A stretch of 64,000 nucleotides of DNA from Streptococcus viridans (lineage in GTDB: Bacteria > Bacillota > Bacilli > Lactobacillales > Streptococcaceae): NCBI RefSeq assembly GCF_900636365.1, contig NZ_LR134266.1, positions 1,439,501-1,503,500 on the forward strand, given 5' to 3'. This document shows positions 1 to 8,855 of this stretch, in pieces (within the stretch, counting starts at the first letter, position 1; every line of letters begins with the position of its first letter). Below the pieces are notes generated by a model, which worked only from the letters and a program-made list of their open reading frames with translations, did not search any database and was not told the DNA's origin. Made by a program: the position numbers and the translations under genes.

Positions 1-118
1 TACAATTAAGCCTGTTCTAGCTTGCTTCTCAAACATACACAATCCCTTTCTGCTTCTGTTACAAGTATAGCAAATTTCATGTAAAAATACTATCTTTTTC
101 TAGAAAGTAAAGAGCACT

Positions 119-151
119 AAAAAGCCTCCCCTATCATAGGAGAGGGCTTGG
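119..151 (-). terminator. Intrinsic terminator of clpP
   Basis: On the minus strand a GC-rich hairpin (AAGCC-TCTCCT pairing with AGGGGAGGCTT) is followed by a T run directly after the clpP stop codon. The 118 bases to the left, up to the window edge, show no gene that I can support. Confidence 0.85.
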
Positions 152-164
152 TGGTTAAGATTTC

Positions 165-755
165 TTATCCGATATTGTTGTTAGTCATGATTTCATCGAT
201 GAAACCATAAGCTAACGTTTCTTCTGCAGTCATCCAATTATCTCTTTCCGCATCAGCGTGGATTTTCTTGATGGTTTGACCTGAATTTTCTGCCAAGATT
301 TTTTCCAATCTGTGACGTGTTTTCAAGAGGTGTTCTGCTGCAATGGCCATATCCGTTTGTTGGGTACCGCCACCAGTACCACCCATTGGTTGGTGGATCA
401 TGTACTCAGCATTTGGCAACATGAAGCGTTTGCCTTTAGTACCACTTGATGCAATCACAGTCCCCATTGAAGCTGCTATCCCCATAACAATGGTTTGGAC
501 ATCTGATTTGATAAAGTTCATGGTGTCGACGATTGCCAAACCTGCAGAGACAGAGCCTCCTGGCGTATTGATATACATATAGATATCTTTGGTATTATCT
601 TGGGCATCCAAGAAGAGCAATTGGGCAATAATCGAATTGGCCATTTGGTCTTCTACCGGTCCTGTCACCATGATAATACGGTCTTTTAAGAGGCGTGAGT
701 ATATGTCGTATGAGCGTTCACCACGACTAGTTTGTTCAATTACTACTGGAATCAT
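165..755 (-). CDS. clpP: ATP-dependent Clp protease proteolytic subunit ClpP
   Basis: Serine peptidase subunit that forms the double-heptamer chamber of the Clp proteases in the cytosol, degrading misfolded and regulatory proteins delivered by ClpC, ClpE, ClpX or ClpL. The 196-residue product has the family's usual length. The catalytic triad is visible: Ser96 in the GIAASMG motif, His121 in MIHQP and Asp172 in ERDNW. The start ATG follows an AAAGGAGATG Shine-Dalgarno. It is transcribed alone, with a terminator just downstream and a CtsR-type operator over its promoter, so heat-shock control is expected. Assignment is near certain from sequence identity with streptococcal ClpP. Confidence 0.98.
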   Translation of the reverse strand: MIPVVIEQTSRGERSYDIYSRLLKDRIIMVTGPVEDQMANSIIAQLLFLDAQDNTKDIYMYINTPGGSVSAGLAIVDTMNFIKSDVQTIVMGIAASMGTVIASSGTKGKRFMLPNAEYMIHQPMGGTGGGTQQTDMAIAAEHLLKTRHRLEKILAENSGQTIKKIHADAERDNWMTAEETLAYGFIDEIMTNNNIG

Positions 756-853
756 TCATTCATCTCCTTTTATCCATTATAACCGGCACCATCTCAGGAG
801 TTTCATCCGGTTGATTCGAGAGGCTAGGTCGCCTTCCATTCTTTATAAAAGCT

Positions 854-883
854 ATTATATCCCATTGGTCAACAAAGGTCAAA
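854..883 (-). promoter_or_regulatory. clpP promoter overlapped by a CtsR-type operator
   Basis: Minus-strand promoter with -35 TTGACC (877-882), a 17-base spacer and -10 TATAAT (854-859). On the plus strand 867-883 reads GGTCAAC-AAA-GGTCAAA, one mismatch from the known CtsR heptad repeat RGTCAAA-NAN-RGTCAAA. The operator covers the -35 and spacer, so a bound repressor would exclude RNA polymerase. Confidence 0.8.
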
Positions 884-917
884 TTTTTACTTTCCCAAAG
901 ATGGATTGGAAATGTGC

Positions 918-1547
918 TTATTTGGTACCAAACAAGCGGTCCCCAGCATCTCCCAAACCTGGAACGATATAGCCGTTTTCATTGAGACGTTCATCCAAGG
1001 CTGCAGCAAATATTTCGACATCTGGATGAGCTGTTTGAAGAGCTTCCACACCTTCTGGTGCTGCAACCAAGCAGACAAATTTAATATGGCTTGCACCACG
1101 TTTCTTTAATGAATCGACAGCCAAGATTGCAGATCCCCCAGTCGCCAACATTGGGTCCACCACAAAGATTTGACGTTGGTCGATATCTTCTGGCAATTTC
1201 ACCAAGTATTCAACTGGTTTCAAGGTTTCTTCATCTCGGTACATTCCGATGTGACCAACTTTAGCAGCAGGTACCAAACTCAAGAGTCCGTCTACCATCC
1301 CGATCCCTGCACGAAGGATTGGAACAATCGCTAGTTTTTTACCAGCAATCTGTTTTTGAACTGTTTTTGTAATTGGTGTTTCGATTTCTACATCTTCAAG
1401 AGGAAGTTCGCGCAAAACTTCGTATCCCATCAACATAGCAATTTCATCAACTAATTCACGAAAAGCCTTTGTAGAGGTATCTGTCCGTCGCAAAATAGAC
1501 AATTTATGCTGAACAAGTGGATGTTTAATGACTTCAAGTTTTCCCAT
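918..1547 (-). CDS. upp: Uracil phosphoribosyltransferase
   Basis: Pyrimidine salvage enzyme converting uracil and PRPP to UMP in the cytosol. The 209-residue protein starts [10 protein letters not shown] and ends GDRLFGTK, both typical of Upp. The PRPP-binding loop is seen as [12 protein letters not shown], and the uracil-binding C-terminal region is intact. I chose the ATG at 1545-1547 because it has an AAGGAAC Shine-Dalgarno; an in-frame ATG nine codons upstream gives a longer N-terminus not found in the family. A TATAAT at 1578-1583 on the minus strand is a likely -10 box. It sits upstream of clpP on the same strand but clpP has its own promoter. Confidence 0.97.
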   Translation of the reverse strand: MGKLEVIKHPLVQHKLSILRRTDTSTKAFRELVDEIAMLMGYEVLRELPLEDVEIETPITKTVQKQIAGKKLAIVPILRAGIGMVDGLLSLVPAAKVGHIGMYRDEETLKPVEYLVKLPEDIDQRQIFVVDPMLATGGSAILAVDSLKKRGASHIKFVCLVAAPEGVEALQTAHPDVEIFAAALDERLNENGYIVPGLGDAGDRLFGTK

Positions 1548-1647
1548 AATAGTTCCTTCTTTCTCTATATTCATCTTATTATATCAAAAAGGAAGAAAAA
1601 GGCCTACAAATATGCAAACCTTTTCTTTTCTTATTTTCATTAGTAGC

Positions 1648-4308
1648 TTATAGCCACTCCTTGTACTTGCCAATATAATAGTGTTTGACTAGGGTGACAC
1701 TTGCCATATAAAGGAAGAGAATCCCCGCTAGTAATAGGAAGTAAAGACTATTTAGTGGCGCTACTTTTAGCAAGGAAGCCAATGGGCCATATGGTAAGAA
1801 GGTCACAAAGAGGGCGCCCAATAGAGTCGTTGCCATGACAGCAAGGGCTGGCCGACTTTGAACAAAGGGCAATTTTGGAGACCGCAGCATATAGATGACC
1901 ATGGTTTGGGACCACATAGACTCGATAAACCAGCCGGTTTGAAAGAGCATGATGAAGAGTCCTGCACTATCAGCACCATGGACATAGCCATAGCCTGTAA
2001 TCATGGGTACGATGACAAAGTAGAGAATGATGAAGGTCAGGATGTCAAAGATAGAGGAAATAGGACCAAACCAGGCCATAAAGCGGGTAATAGATTTTGC
2101 TTCCCAGATTCTTGGTTTCTTCAAGAAGTCCTTATCCACTCGGTCAAAAGGCAAGGCAATACAGGAAAGATCGTAAACCAAGTTCAAGACGATGAGATGG
2201 ATAGGAGCCATTGGAAGGAAAGGAAGGAAAATACTGGCAAAGAGAAGAGAGAAGATATTCCCAAAGTTGGAAGAAACGGTCATCTTGATGTACTTGGTCA
2301 TGTTGGCATAAACTTTGCGTCCTTCTACCAAGCCTTTTTCGAGGACCATCAAGTCCTTATCCAGAAGGATAACGTCTGCTGTTTCTTTGGCAATATCGAC
2401 AGCTGTATCAACCGAAATACCCACATCTGCCACTTTCATAGAAGGTGCATCATTGATGCCATCTCCCATATAGCCGACCTTGTGGCCATTCGCTTTGAGT
2501 TGCAAGATAATGCGTGCTTTTTGGTCTGGAGATAATTTAGCGAAAACCGTTGTTGTTTCTACTGCTTGAGTCAATTCTGAATCAGAGAGACTGTCGATAT
2601 CGCTCCCCAGCAAAATGCTGTCAACATTTAGTCCCACCTTTTCACAAACCGCTTGGGTCACTTTCTCATTATCACCCGTAAGGATTTTAGTAGCAACTCC
2701 GTATTCCGCAAGAGTATTGATGGCTGGTGCGGCAGAAGGTTTTGGTGGATCCAAGAAGGCTAAATAACCCGTCAAGATCATGTCTGCTTCATCCCCTACT
2801 TCAAAGGCATAGCCTTCCTCAAGATTTGATTTGTAGCTAACACCTAGCACGCGCAAACCTTGTTCATTCAGCTGAGCTACTTCTCCTAAGACGTCTTCCC
2901 GCACTTGGTCTGTTAGGGGGATAATCTCATCCTTGTATTCCACATAGTTAGAGACTGCTAGCATTTCTTCCAAGGCTCCCTTGGTGACCATGCTCACGAC
3001 TCCCTGCTCATCTTTGACAATGACACTCATCCGACGGCGTTCAAAGTCAAAAGGCAATTCATCAATTTTTTGGAAGCTTTGGTCCAAGCCTCTGACAATC
3101 TCATGTTTCTTAGCTTCTCTTTCTGTCCGACTGATAATGGCCCGGTCCATCAAGTTTTTAAGGCCGGTTTGGAAGTAAGAATTGAGATAGGCCCGACGAA
3201 GAACGGACAAATCCAAGTCCCCATGAATATCGAGTGGGTATTCGAGTACAATCTCATCTTGGGTCAAGGTTCCTGTCTTATCCGTACAGAGAATATCGAT
3301 AGCGCCTAGGTCTTGGATGGCATTAAGCTTTTTGATAACCACTTTTTCTTTGGCCATGATAATGGAACCCTTAGCCAAGCTAGCTGTGATAATCATTGGA
3401 AGCATTTCCGGAGTCAAACCCACTCCTACACTGAGGGCAAAGACACCCGCTTCTAGCCAGTCCCCGTCTGTCAAACCATTGATAAAGAAGACGATGGGCA
3501 CCATCACCATCATGAGTCGAATCAACAACCAAGAGATGGTGTTCATTTCTCGTTCAAAAGAGGTTGGTTCATCATAAGTATTGATGGTCTGCTCAATAGC
3601 TCCCATCATGGTTTCATCCCCGACTACTAAGACCAAGGCAGTTGCTCGGCCTGAGATGACGTTGGTCCCCATAAAAGCTAGACTCTCACTCTCCAGGAGA
3701 CTATCCAGATTTTGACCACTTGCTTTTTTTAAACAAACTTTTTCGACAGCATCACTCTCACCAGTCAAACCGGATTGTTGGACGAAGAAGTCTCGAGAAT
3801 CCAACAAGACCACATCCGCTGGGATCATGTCGCCTGCACTCAGTTTGATCAAGTCTCCCACAACGATCTCATCAATGGGAATTTCTTCTTCCTTGCCTTC
3901 TCGAATCACTGTTGCTGTATTAACAATCATGCGAGAAAGGTTACTAGCAGCCTTGTCACTGCGTAATTCTTGGATAAAGCGAATCCCCCCTGAGAGAAGA
4001 ACGAGGACGACGATAATAAGAGAGGTCGTTGGATCTTCCTCACCCGGCTTAGCTAACCAAACATTGGTCACCAAAGAAACAAGGGCAATGAGCAGTAAGA
4101 TGACTGTGAAGGGATTGATGATGGATTCAACAATCCGTTTCCAGATAGAATCATCTTGCCCCTTTGTGAGGATATTTTCTCCATAGTTATCCCGGTTTTC
4201 CTCTACTTGGTCTTCTGTCAAGCCAGACCAGCTAGATTGATAGGTTGCTAAGGTTCTTGTTTCTGCATCTTGCAATGCAGCAATGAGTCTTTCTTTTGTT
4301 GTTTGCAT
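1648..4308 (-). CDS. mgtA: Magnesium-transporting P-type ATPase (MgtA class, P3B)
   Basis: Membrane ATPase that imports Mg2+ at the expense of ATP. The 886-residue protein has the P-type landmarks in order: cytoplasmic N-terminal cation ATPase domain, TM pair, actuator domain with a TGES-type loop (SGLTGESDAVEK), the phosphorylated Asp in DKTGTLT, the nucleotide-binding domain, the hinge GDGINDAPS, and about six C-terminal TM helices. Its overall layout and C-terminal half match MgtA/MgtB rather than Ca2+ or K+ pumps. The start ATG has an AAAAGGAGATTCC Shine-Dalgarno. The gene is monocistronic. Expression is governed by an M-box riboswitch, a terminator and a short upstream ORF between 4341 and 4680, which itself supports the Mg2+ assignment. 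Confidence 0.95.
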   Translation of the reverse strand: MQTTKERLIAALQDAETRTLATYQSSWSGLTEDQVEENRDNYGENILTKGQDDSIWKRIVESIINPFTVILLLIALVSLVTNVWLAKPGEEDPTTSLIIVVLVLLSGGIRFIQELRSDKAASNLSRMIVNTATVIREGKEEEIPIDEIVVGDLIKLSAGDMIPADVVLLDSRDFFVQQSGLTGESDAVEKVCLKKASGQNLDSLLESESLAFMGTNVISGRATALVLVVGDETMMGAIEQTINTYDEPTSFEREMNTISWLLIRLMMVMVPIVFFINGLTDGDWLEAGVFALSVGVGLTPEMLPMIITASLAKGSIIMAKEKVVIKKLNAIQDLGAIDILCTDKTGTLTQDEIVLEYPLDIHGDLDLSVLRRAYLNSYFQTGLKNLMDRAIISRTEREAKKHEIVRGLDQSFQKIDELPFDFERRRMSVIVKDEQGVVSMVTKGALEEMLAVSNYVEYKDEIIPLTDQVREDVLGEVAQLNEQGLRVLGVSYKSNLEEGYAFEVGDEADMILTGYLAFLDPPKPSAAPAINTLAEYGVATKILTGDNEKVTQAVCEKVGLNVDSILLGSDIDSLSDSELTQAVETTTVFAKLSPDQKARIILQLKANGHKVGYMGDGINDAPSMKVADVGISVDTAVDIAKETADVILLDKDLMVLEKGLVEGRKVYANMTKYIKMTVSSNFGNIFSLLFASIFLPFLPMAPIHLIVLNLVYDLSCIALPFDRVDKDFLKKPRIWEAKSITRFMAWFGPISSIFDILTFIILYFVIVPMITGYGYVHGADSAGLFIMLFQTGWFIESMWSQTMVIYMLRSPKLPFVQSRPALAVMATTLLGALFVTFLPYGPLASLLKVAPLNSLYFLLLAGILFLYMASVTLVKHYYIGKYKEWL

Positions 4309-4340
4309 TGGAATCTCCTTTTAAATCAGGAGCCAAACGC

Positions 4341-4415
4341 TTATAGAGTCCCGATGACACAAATCAGCGATTGGCTGGCTATGTGCGGTTCGGGATGATC
4401 GTCGATTTGTATCAT
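4341..4415 (-). CDS. Putative 24-residue leader peptide upstream of mgtA
   Basis: ATG at 4413-4415, TAA at 4341-4343. It is preceded by AAAAGGAG with a six-base spacing, as good a ribosome site as that of mgtA. The N-terminal part reads MIQIDDHPEPHIA: acidic residues and two prolines within the first ten codons, then a plainer tail. It lies after the leader terminator and ends 32 bases before the mgtA ATG. Just after its stop, CTCCT (around 4329-4333) can pair with the AGGAG of the mgtA Shine-Dalgarno, so a ribosome finishing this ORF could influence mgtA translation. Known parallel: enterobacterial MgtL, whose acidic/proline N-terminus makes translation Mg2+-sensitive. Function here is inference; the reading frame and ribosome site are seen directly. 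Confidence 0.6.
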   Translation of the reverse strand: MIQIDDHPEPHIASQSLICVIGTL

Positions 4416-4460
4416 AGTGCTCTCCTTTTCTACTTGATGTTTGAGGGGATGCTTAAACAT

Positions 4461-4495
4461 AAGAAAAGAGCCCTCCCCTTTTACAGGTAGGACTC
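4461..4495 (-). terminator. Riboswitch-controlled terminator in the mgtA leader
   Basis: Minus strand: GAGTCCTACC, a short AU-rich loop, then GGGAGGGCTC followed by TTTTCTT. The stem has about nine pairs including a G-U wobble. Its place between the M-box and the leader ORF fits the expression platform of a Mg2+-off riboswitch. Confidence 0.75.
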
Positions 4496-4534
4496 ATTAA
4501 ACTCGTCGTTTATTTTTTAATGAAAATTCTCAAA

Positions 4535-4680
4535 AAATAGACCGTCCAAGCTTTAGCTCCGCAAGGCAATGAAATGAGCTTAGTCTTGACCTTTGCGATC
4601 AGGACTGTTGACCAACGAGTAGTGTCTCCACTGCTTTGCGGTAGTCATCCGTATCCTTGTGGTAGCCTCACCTACCGTTA
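4535..4680 (-). promoter_or_regulatory. M-box (ykoK) Mg2+ riboswitch
   Basis: Reading the minus strand, the segment begins with GGTAGGTGAGGCTACC, contains GGTCAACAGTCC in the middle and ends GCGGAGCTAAAGCTTGG. These match the conserved blocks of the M-box aptamer (GGUGAGGCUCC, GGUCAACAG, GCUAAAGCU) in the correct order and spacing. M-box RNAs fold on Mg2+ and terminate transcription of Mg2+ transporters. The downstream gene is mgtA, and a terminator hairpin follows at 4461-4495. Confidence 0.9.
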
Positions 4681-4689
4681 TTCCCCTTG

Positions 4690-4718
4690 AGTATACTCCT
4701 CCCCTATAGAAAAGTCAA
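4690..4718 (-). promoter_or_regulatory. Promoter of the mgtA leader
   Basis: Minus strand -35 TTGACT (4713-4718), 17-base spacer, -10 TATACT (4690-4695). The start point would lie just before the M-box. It begins only a few bases after the stop of the upstream aminotransferase gene. Confidence 0.75.
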
Positions 4719-4726
4719 CCCTCACA

Positions 4727-5896
4727 TTAAACTTTTTTAGGAAAGGCGGTTACGATCCGAGCAACAATCTCTTGGACTAGGGTTTTCGGTGCTGCCACAT
4801 TCAAACGGGCATGTTGCTTCCCTTCTACTCCAAAGTCTGTTCCTTTATTGAGGATGACCTTGGCCTGATCATGAAGACGAGCATGGAGTTCTTCCTCTGA
4901 CAAATCGTAGGCAGAAAAATCAAGCCAGAGTAGATAGGTACCTTGCGGTTTCATCACACCAATATCTGTCTGATTGCGTAAAACTTCTACAGTGTAATCG
5001 ATATTTTCTTCCAAGACTTCCTTTAAGTCCTCTAACCAGCCTTTTCCATTCAGATAGGCTACTTCGGTGGCGATAAAGCCAAGGGCAGATATTTCATGTT
5101 GATTGTTTCGCAACTGCCGAGCTTGGAAAGATTTTCTTAGTGCATCATTCTCGATGATGGCATAGGAATTTTTTGTCCCTGCGATGTTGAAGGTTTTGGT
5201 CGCACTCGATAAGACAAGTGTGAACTCTTTAAAGCTTGGATCTACTGTATTAAAAGAAACGTGCTGGTGGCCAAACAATACCAAATCTTGATGAATTTCA
5301 TCTGAAACAAGCAAGACCCCATGTTTTTGACAGAGATGACCAATCTTTTCTAGGACTTCTCTTTCCCAGACACGACCGCCTGGGTTATGAGGATTGCACA
5401 GGATGTAGAGCTTGACTTGGTGCTCCACAAAGTCTTTTTCCAATTGCTCAAAATCAATTTGGAAGAGTCCATCCACTTCTACTAAGGAATTGGTAACTAA
5501 TTTGCGTTGATTGAGGCGGACGCTACGGGCAAAGGGTGGATAAACTGGCGTATTGATGAGAACAGTCTCGCCTTCCTTAGTGAAAGCCTGAATAGCCGTT
5601 GAAATAGACGGAACCACACCTTCCATAAAGACAATGGCTTCCTTCTCAAACACATATCCATGCTCTGACTTTTCCCAATTCTGAACAGCCTGGTAAAGCT
5701 CCTCGCTAGGATAGGTGTATCCGTAGACCAATTGATCCGCGTAATCTCGAATGGCTTGTCGAACAGCAGGTAAGGATTCAAAATCCATATCGGCAATCCA
5801 AGCAGGAAGAAGTTCTGGATCTTGCTCTGACTCCTTCCACTTACTAGTGTGGTGTCCCAAACGATCAGGAACGGTCAAAAATTGTTCTTTTCCCAT
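4727..5896 (-). CDS. patB: MalY/PatB-type PLP aminotransferase (C-S lyase)
   Basis: 389-residue fold-type I PLP enzyme. Family members in Gram-positives (PatB, Lcd-type) cleave cystathionine or cysteine by beta-elimination. The N-terminus (WIADMDF), the NPHNPGGR substrate loop, the SDEIH cofactor motif and the PLP lysine in SSATKTFN are all visible. It lies 9 bases downstream of a trans-sulfuration enzyme on the same strand, so the pair probably forms one operon for methionine/cysteine interconversion and H2S production. An AGGAG-type ribosome site precedes the ATG. Substrate choice among cystathionine, cysteine and other thioethers cannot be told from sequence. Confidence 0.85.
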   Translation of the reverse strand: MGKEQFLTVPDRLGHHTSKWKESEQDPELLPAWIADMDFESLPAVRQAIRDYADQLVYGYTYPSEELYQAVQNWEKSEHGYVFEKEAIVFMEGVVPSISTAIQAFTKEGETVLINTPVYPPFARSVRLNQRKLVTNSLVEVDGLFQIDFEQLEKDFVEHQVKLYILCNPHNPGGRVWEREVLEKIGHLCQKHGVLLVSDEIHQDLVLFGHQHVSFNTVDPSFKEFTLVLSSATKTFNIAGTKNSYAIIENDALRKSFQARQLRNNQHEISALGFIATEVAYLNGKGWLEDLKEVLEENIDYTVEVLRNQTDIGVMKPQGTYLLWLDFSAYDLSEEELHARLHDQAKVILNKGTDFGVEGKQHARLNVAAPKTLVQEIVARIVTAFPKKV

Positions 5897-5905
5897 GATG
5901 GACTC

Positions 5906-7000
5906 CTATCTAGCCAATGCTTGTTCTAAATCCTCTATCAAATCCCTTGCGTCTTCAATCCCAATGGAGAGGCGAAGCAAGTCATCCGTTAACCCATAGG
6001 AATGACGAACCTCTGCAGGGATATCTGCGTGAGTCTGGGTCGTTGGGTAGGTAATCAAACTCTCCACTCCACCCAAGCTTTCTGCAAAGGTAAAGACTTG
6101 CAAGTGGTTTAAAATGGTTGGAATTTTTTCTTGGTGGCTTACTTTAAAGGAAACCATGCCTCCCTTGCCAGTATACAAGACTTCCTTAACAGCTGGATGC
6201 CCCTTCAAGAATTCCACTACCTTCTTCGCATTTTCTGTAGAGCGCTCCATACGAAGGGCTAAGGTTTTTAAACCACGGATCAATTGGTAGCTGTCAAATG
6301 GAGAGAGAACAGCTCCAGTTGTGTTTAAGTTATAAAAGAGTTGCTCATAGAGGCCTTCATCATCAGTCACTACAACCCCAGCCAAAACGTCATTATGACC
6401 CGCTAGATACTTGGTCGCTGAGTGAAGGACGATGTCTGCTCCTTCTTCAATTGGACGTTGGTAGATAGGGCTATAGAAGGTATTGTCTACAATCACTTTT
6501 GCCCCTTTTTCATGAGCGAGTTTAGCTAATTTCTGGATGTCAAACTCCAGCATGAGTGGGTTAGTAGGGGTTTCAATATAGAGAATATCCACCTCTCCCT
6601 TCAATCCTTCTACCAATTCTTCTTCAGAATTTGCATAGGTAAAGTAAAAACGTCCTTCTTGTTCCATTTGGTTGAACCAGCGGAAAGAGCCCCCATAAAG
6701 ATCCCGTACTGCCAAGACCTTACTGCCAACAGGAAAAATACTAAAGGCTAAGACAATGGCAGACATACCCGAACTCGTCACCAAGGCATGCTTTGCGCTC
6801 TCAATGGCCGCCAAGGTCTTTTCGGCGTTTACTCGAGTTGGATTCTTGGTACGGATATAGTCGTATCCAGTAGATTGACCAAACTCTGGATGCTGGTAAG
6901 TGGTTGAAAAATGAAGCGGAGTAATCAAAGCCCCCGTTGCTGGATCCGACTTAATTCCCGCTTGCGCTAGGATGGTGTTAATATTCTTTTTGCGACTCAT
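5906..7000 (-). CDS. Trans-sulfuration enzyme (cystathionine gamma-synthase / beta-lyase family)
   Basis: 364-residue Cys/Met metabolism PLP enzyme. It carries the N-terminal YxR pair (GYDYIRTKNPTR), the PLP lysine in LHSATKYLAGHND, and the C-terminal SLGGVESL and RLSIGIED motifs that place it in the MetB/MetC/CGL family. The start at 6998-7000 is chosen because GGAGG lies five bases upstream; an earlier in-frame ATG lacks a ribosome site. The gene is first of a two-gene operon with the PatB-type lyase. An extended -10 (TGATACAAT) lies near 7038-7046. MetB and MetC cannot be reliably separated by eye, so no symbol is given. Confidence 0.85.
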   Translation of the reverse strand: MSRKKNINTILAQAGIKSDPATGALITPLHFSTTYQHPEFGQSTGYDYIRTKNPTRVNAEKTLAAIESAKHALVTSSGMSAIVLAFSIFPVGSKVLAVRDLYGGSFRWFNQMEQEGRFYFTYANSEEELVEGLKGEVDILYIETPTNPLMLEFDIQKLAKLAHEKGAKVIVDNTFYSPIYQRPIEEGADIVLHSATKYLAGHNDVLAGVVVTDDEGLYEQLFYNLNTTGAVLSPFDSYQLIRGLKTLALRMERSTENAKKVVEFLKGHPAVKEVLYTGKGGMVSFKVSHQEKIPTILNHLQVFTFAESLGGVESLITYPTTQTHADIPAEVRHSYGLTDDLLRLSIGIEDARDLIEDLEQALAR

Positions 7001-7105
7001 ACAAACCTCCGATGGACGTAAATTCAATTGTCTCTATTGTATCACTTCTTTAGATGATTCGGTTTTTCCTTTTTCAAGAGCTAGATATAGCTTCAAACTA
7101 TAATG

Positions 7106-7137
7106 AAAAAGAGGTGGGCACCGGACCCAACCTCTAC
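7106..7137 (-). terminator. Intrinsic terminator after the flippase gene
   Basis: Minus strand AGAGGTTGGG, loop, CCCACCTCT then TTTTT, immediately after the stop of the gene at 7141. Confidence 0.8.
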
Positions 7138-7140
7138 TAG

Positions 7141-8769
7141 TTATGAAATATGAAATTTATCTCGAAGACTGGCTGCCTTACTACCAATAAAACGATCTAA
7201 GAAACGAAGACGAAGACCAAGACCACCATAAACAATGATCCCAACACCACCAATCAGAGCCACATAGATCATGCTTGTCACTCGACCATTTGGTTTGATG
7301 ACAAAGCCGAGGATAAAGGCTGAAAGTAAAACCACTAATAACATGATCAAGGTTAAAATAGCTGTTAGTAAGCTCCGTTTAAAGACAGTCTTTCGATTAA
7401 ATTGGGTTACCAGATGAATTTCCTTGTACATAAGGACAATCGGAATCATAAGACCAATCGTAGTAGAAAGAAGCGGACCATAAGCTTTAAAGAGATAAAT
7501 GAAAGGTACTTGTAAAATCAGTTTCACCAACACTCCATAACCAAAGTAAAGAATGGCCTTCCGATTTTGGAAAAGAGCCTGGATCATTGGAGAGAGAACC
7601 GTATACAAGCCTAGAATGACCGTTTGCAACATCGCTAGGATAAAGAGTCCCAAAGCAAGGGAATCTGGTTTCCCGTAAAAGACCGTATAGAGAGGTTCCG
7701 CAATGGCTACTGCTCCAATCGTCGCTGGAAGCAAGAAGGCCACTAGCATAGTCAAATTATCTTGAACCAGCTTACCTGCAGCCCGGAAATCACCCTTGAC
7801 ATAGTTCTCTGTAAGGAGAGGGATTCCCACCCCACCAATTGATGTCGCAACCGCAATTAAAATCATGGTAATCTTGTTCGGATTCGCTGAGAAGTAGCTG
7901 AACTGAACCAAGAGCTCCGAGCGAGAGAAGTTAGTGAACCAAGACATGACATTGCTATAGGTCATCTGGTCGATAATTTGGAAGAGCTGAATGGCTGATC
8001 CTGTTACAATGAATGGAATCGCTTCACGAATAGTATCCCACAAAAGTGCCTTGGTATCAATCTCATTATCAGACTCTGGGCGATGGATAATGTGCTGTAG
8101 AAGCCCTGTTTTCCAGAGGTAATAGACGAGGACTAGAAGACTCGCTCCCATCCCAATAAAGGCTGCAAAAGTGGACTGGGTCACTGCTTCAACGTAATCA
8201 CCTGAGCCAACCTTCATAATAAAGTAGGCTGTCAAGAGCATCCAGATGACCCGAATCACTTGCTCAGCAATTTGACTGATGGCATAAGGTTTCAGATTGT
8301 TATGCCCTTGGAAGAAGCCACGGATGACACTCATGGAAGGGAAAATGAGGACTGCCCAAGACAGGCTCTGCATGACAGGGATTAGGTCTTTCCCACCCCC
8401 AGACAGATTTGCAAATACTGGAGAAAGCACATACATAATAATGGCAAAAATCAAGCCCAATAAAGACATGAACTTAAGGAAGCCACGAATCATGGCAAAA
8501 CTGTGTTCTTCTTGCCCCTTGGTATTGTACTTGGCCACTTGCTTAGCAACCGCTACAGGAACTCCTGCAGTTGAAATCAGCAAAAACCAAGCGTAGATAT
8601 TATAGCCCATAGTAAAGAGACCGTTTGCCTCTGCGCCATGTTTGCCCATCCAGATATACCAAGGGATGATATAGGCTGCTCCTAAGAGACGACTAATGAA
8701 ATTACTGGCTGTTAACCAGACTGTTCCTCGAAGCATCTGGGCCTGTTGATTACTTGTTTCGTTACTCAT
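7141..8769 (-). CDS. Polysaccharide-type flippase, YtgP/MurJ-like lipid II flippase
   Basis: 542-residue integral membrane protein with about 14 hydrophobic segments and the MOP/MATE-type N-terminus (LRGTVWLTASNFISRLLGA). It belongs to the YtgP group; the S. pyogenes homologue is reported to complement loss of the lipid II flippase MurJ. The expected role is moving undecaprenyl-linked peptidoglycan precursor across the membrane. It is divergent from murE, a cytosolic enzyme of the same pathway, which supports this. The two genes share an 86-base promoter region. An alternative is export of another lipid-linked sugar. Confidence 0.8.
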   Translation of the reverse strand: MSNETSNQQAQMLRGTVWLTASNFISRLLGAAYIIPWYIWMGKHGAEANGLFTMGYNIYAWFLLISTAGVPVAVAKQVAKYNTKGQEEHSFAMIRGFLKFMSLLGLIFAIIMYVLSPVFANLSGGGKDLIPVMQSLSWAVLIFPSMSVIRGFFQGHNNLKPYAISQIAEQVIRVIWMLLTAYFIMKVGSGDYVEAVTQSTFAAFIGMGASLLVLVYYLWKTGLLQHIIHRPESDNEIDTKALLWDTIREAIPFIVTGSAIQLFQIIDQMTYSNVMSWFTNFSRSELLVQFSYFSANPNKITMILIAVATSIGGVGIPLLTENYVKGDFRAAGKLVQDNLTMLVAFLLPATIGAVAIAEPLYTVFYGKPDSLALGLFILAMLQTVILGLYTVLSPMIQALFQNRKAILYFGYGVLVKLILQVPFIYLFKAYGPLLSTTIGLMIPIVLMYKEIHLVTQFNRKTVFKRSLLTAILTLIMLLVVLLSAFILGFVIKPNGRVTSMIYVALIGGVGIIVYGGLGLRLRFLDRFIGSKAASLRDKFHIS

Positions 8770-8855
8770 ATCTTTCCTCTACTTTATAGTCTTCTTTCAT
8801 TATAAACTTTTCCTTTACACTTGTAAAATAAGGTCTTTCAGTTTAAAATAGGATT

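Noticed and set aside
1600-1647. Terminator for mgtA
   Set aside because: Only a short AAGG/CCTT pairing around a large loop; too weak to claim.
1858-2535. 225-codon open frame antisense to mgtA
   Set aside because: Low-complexity, mixed composition, no ribosome site; it mirrors a strongly conserved gene.
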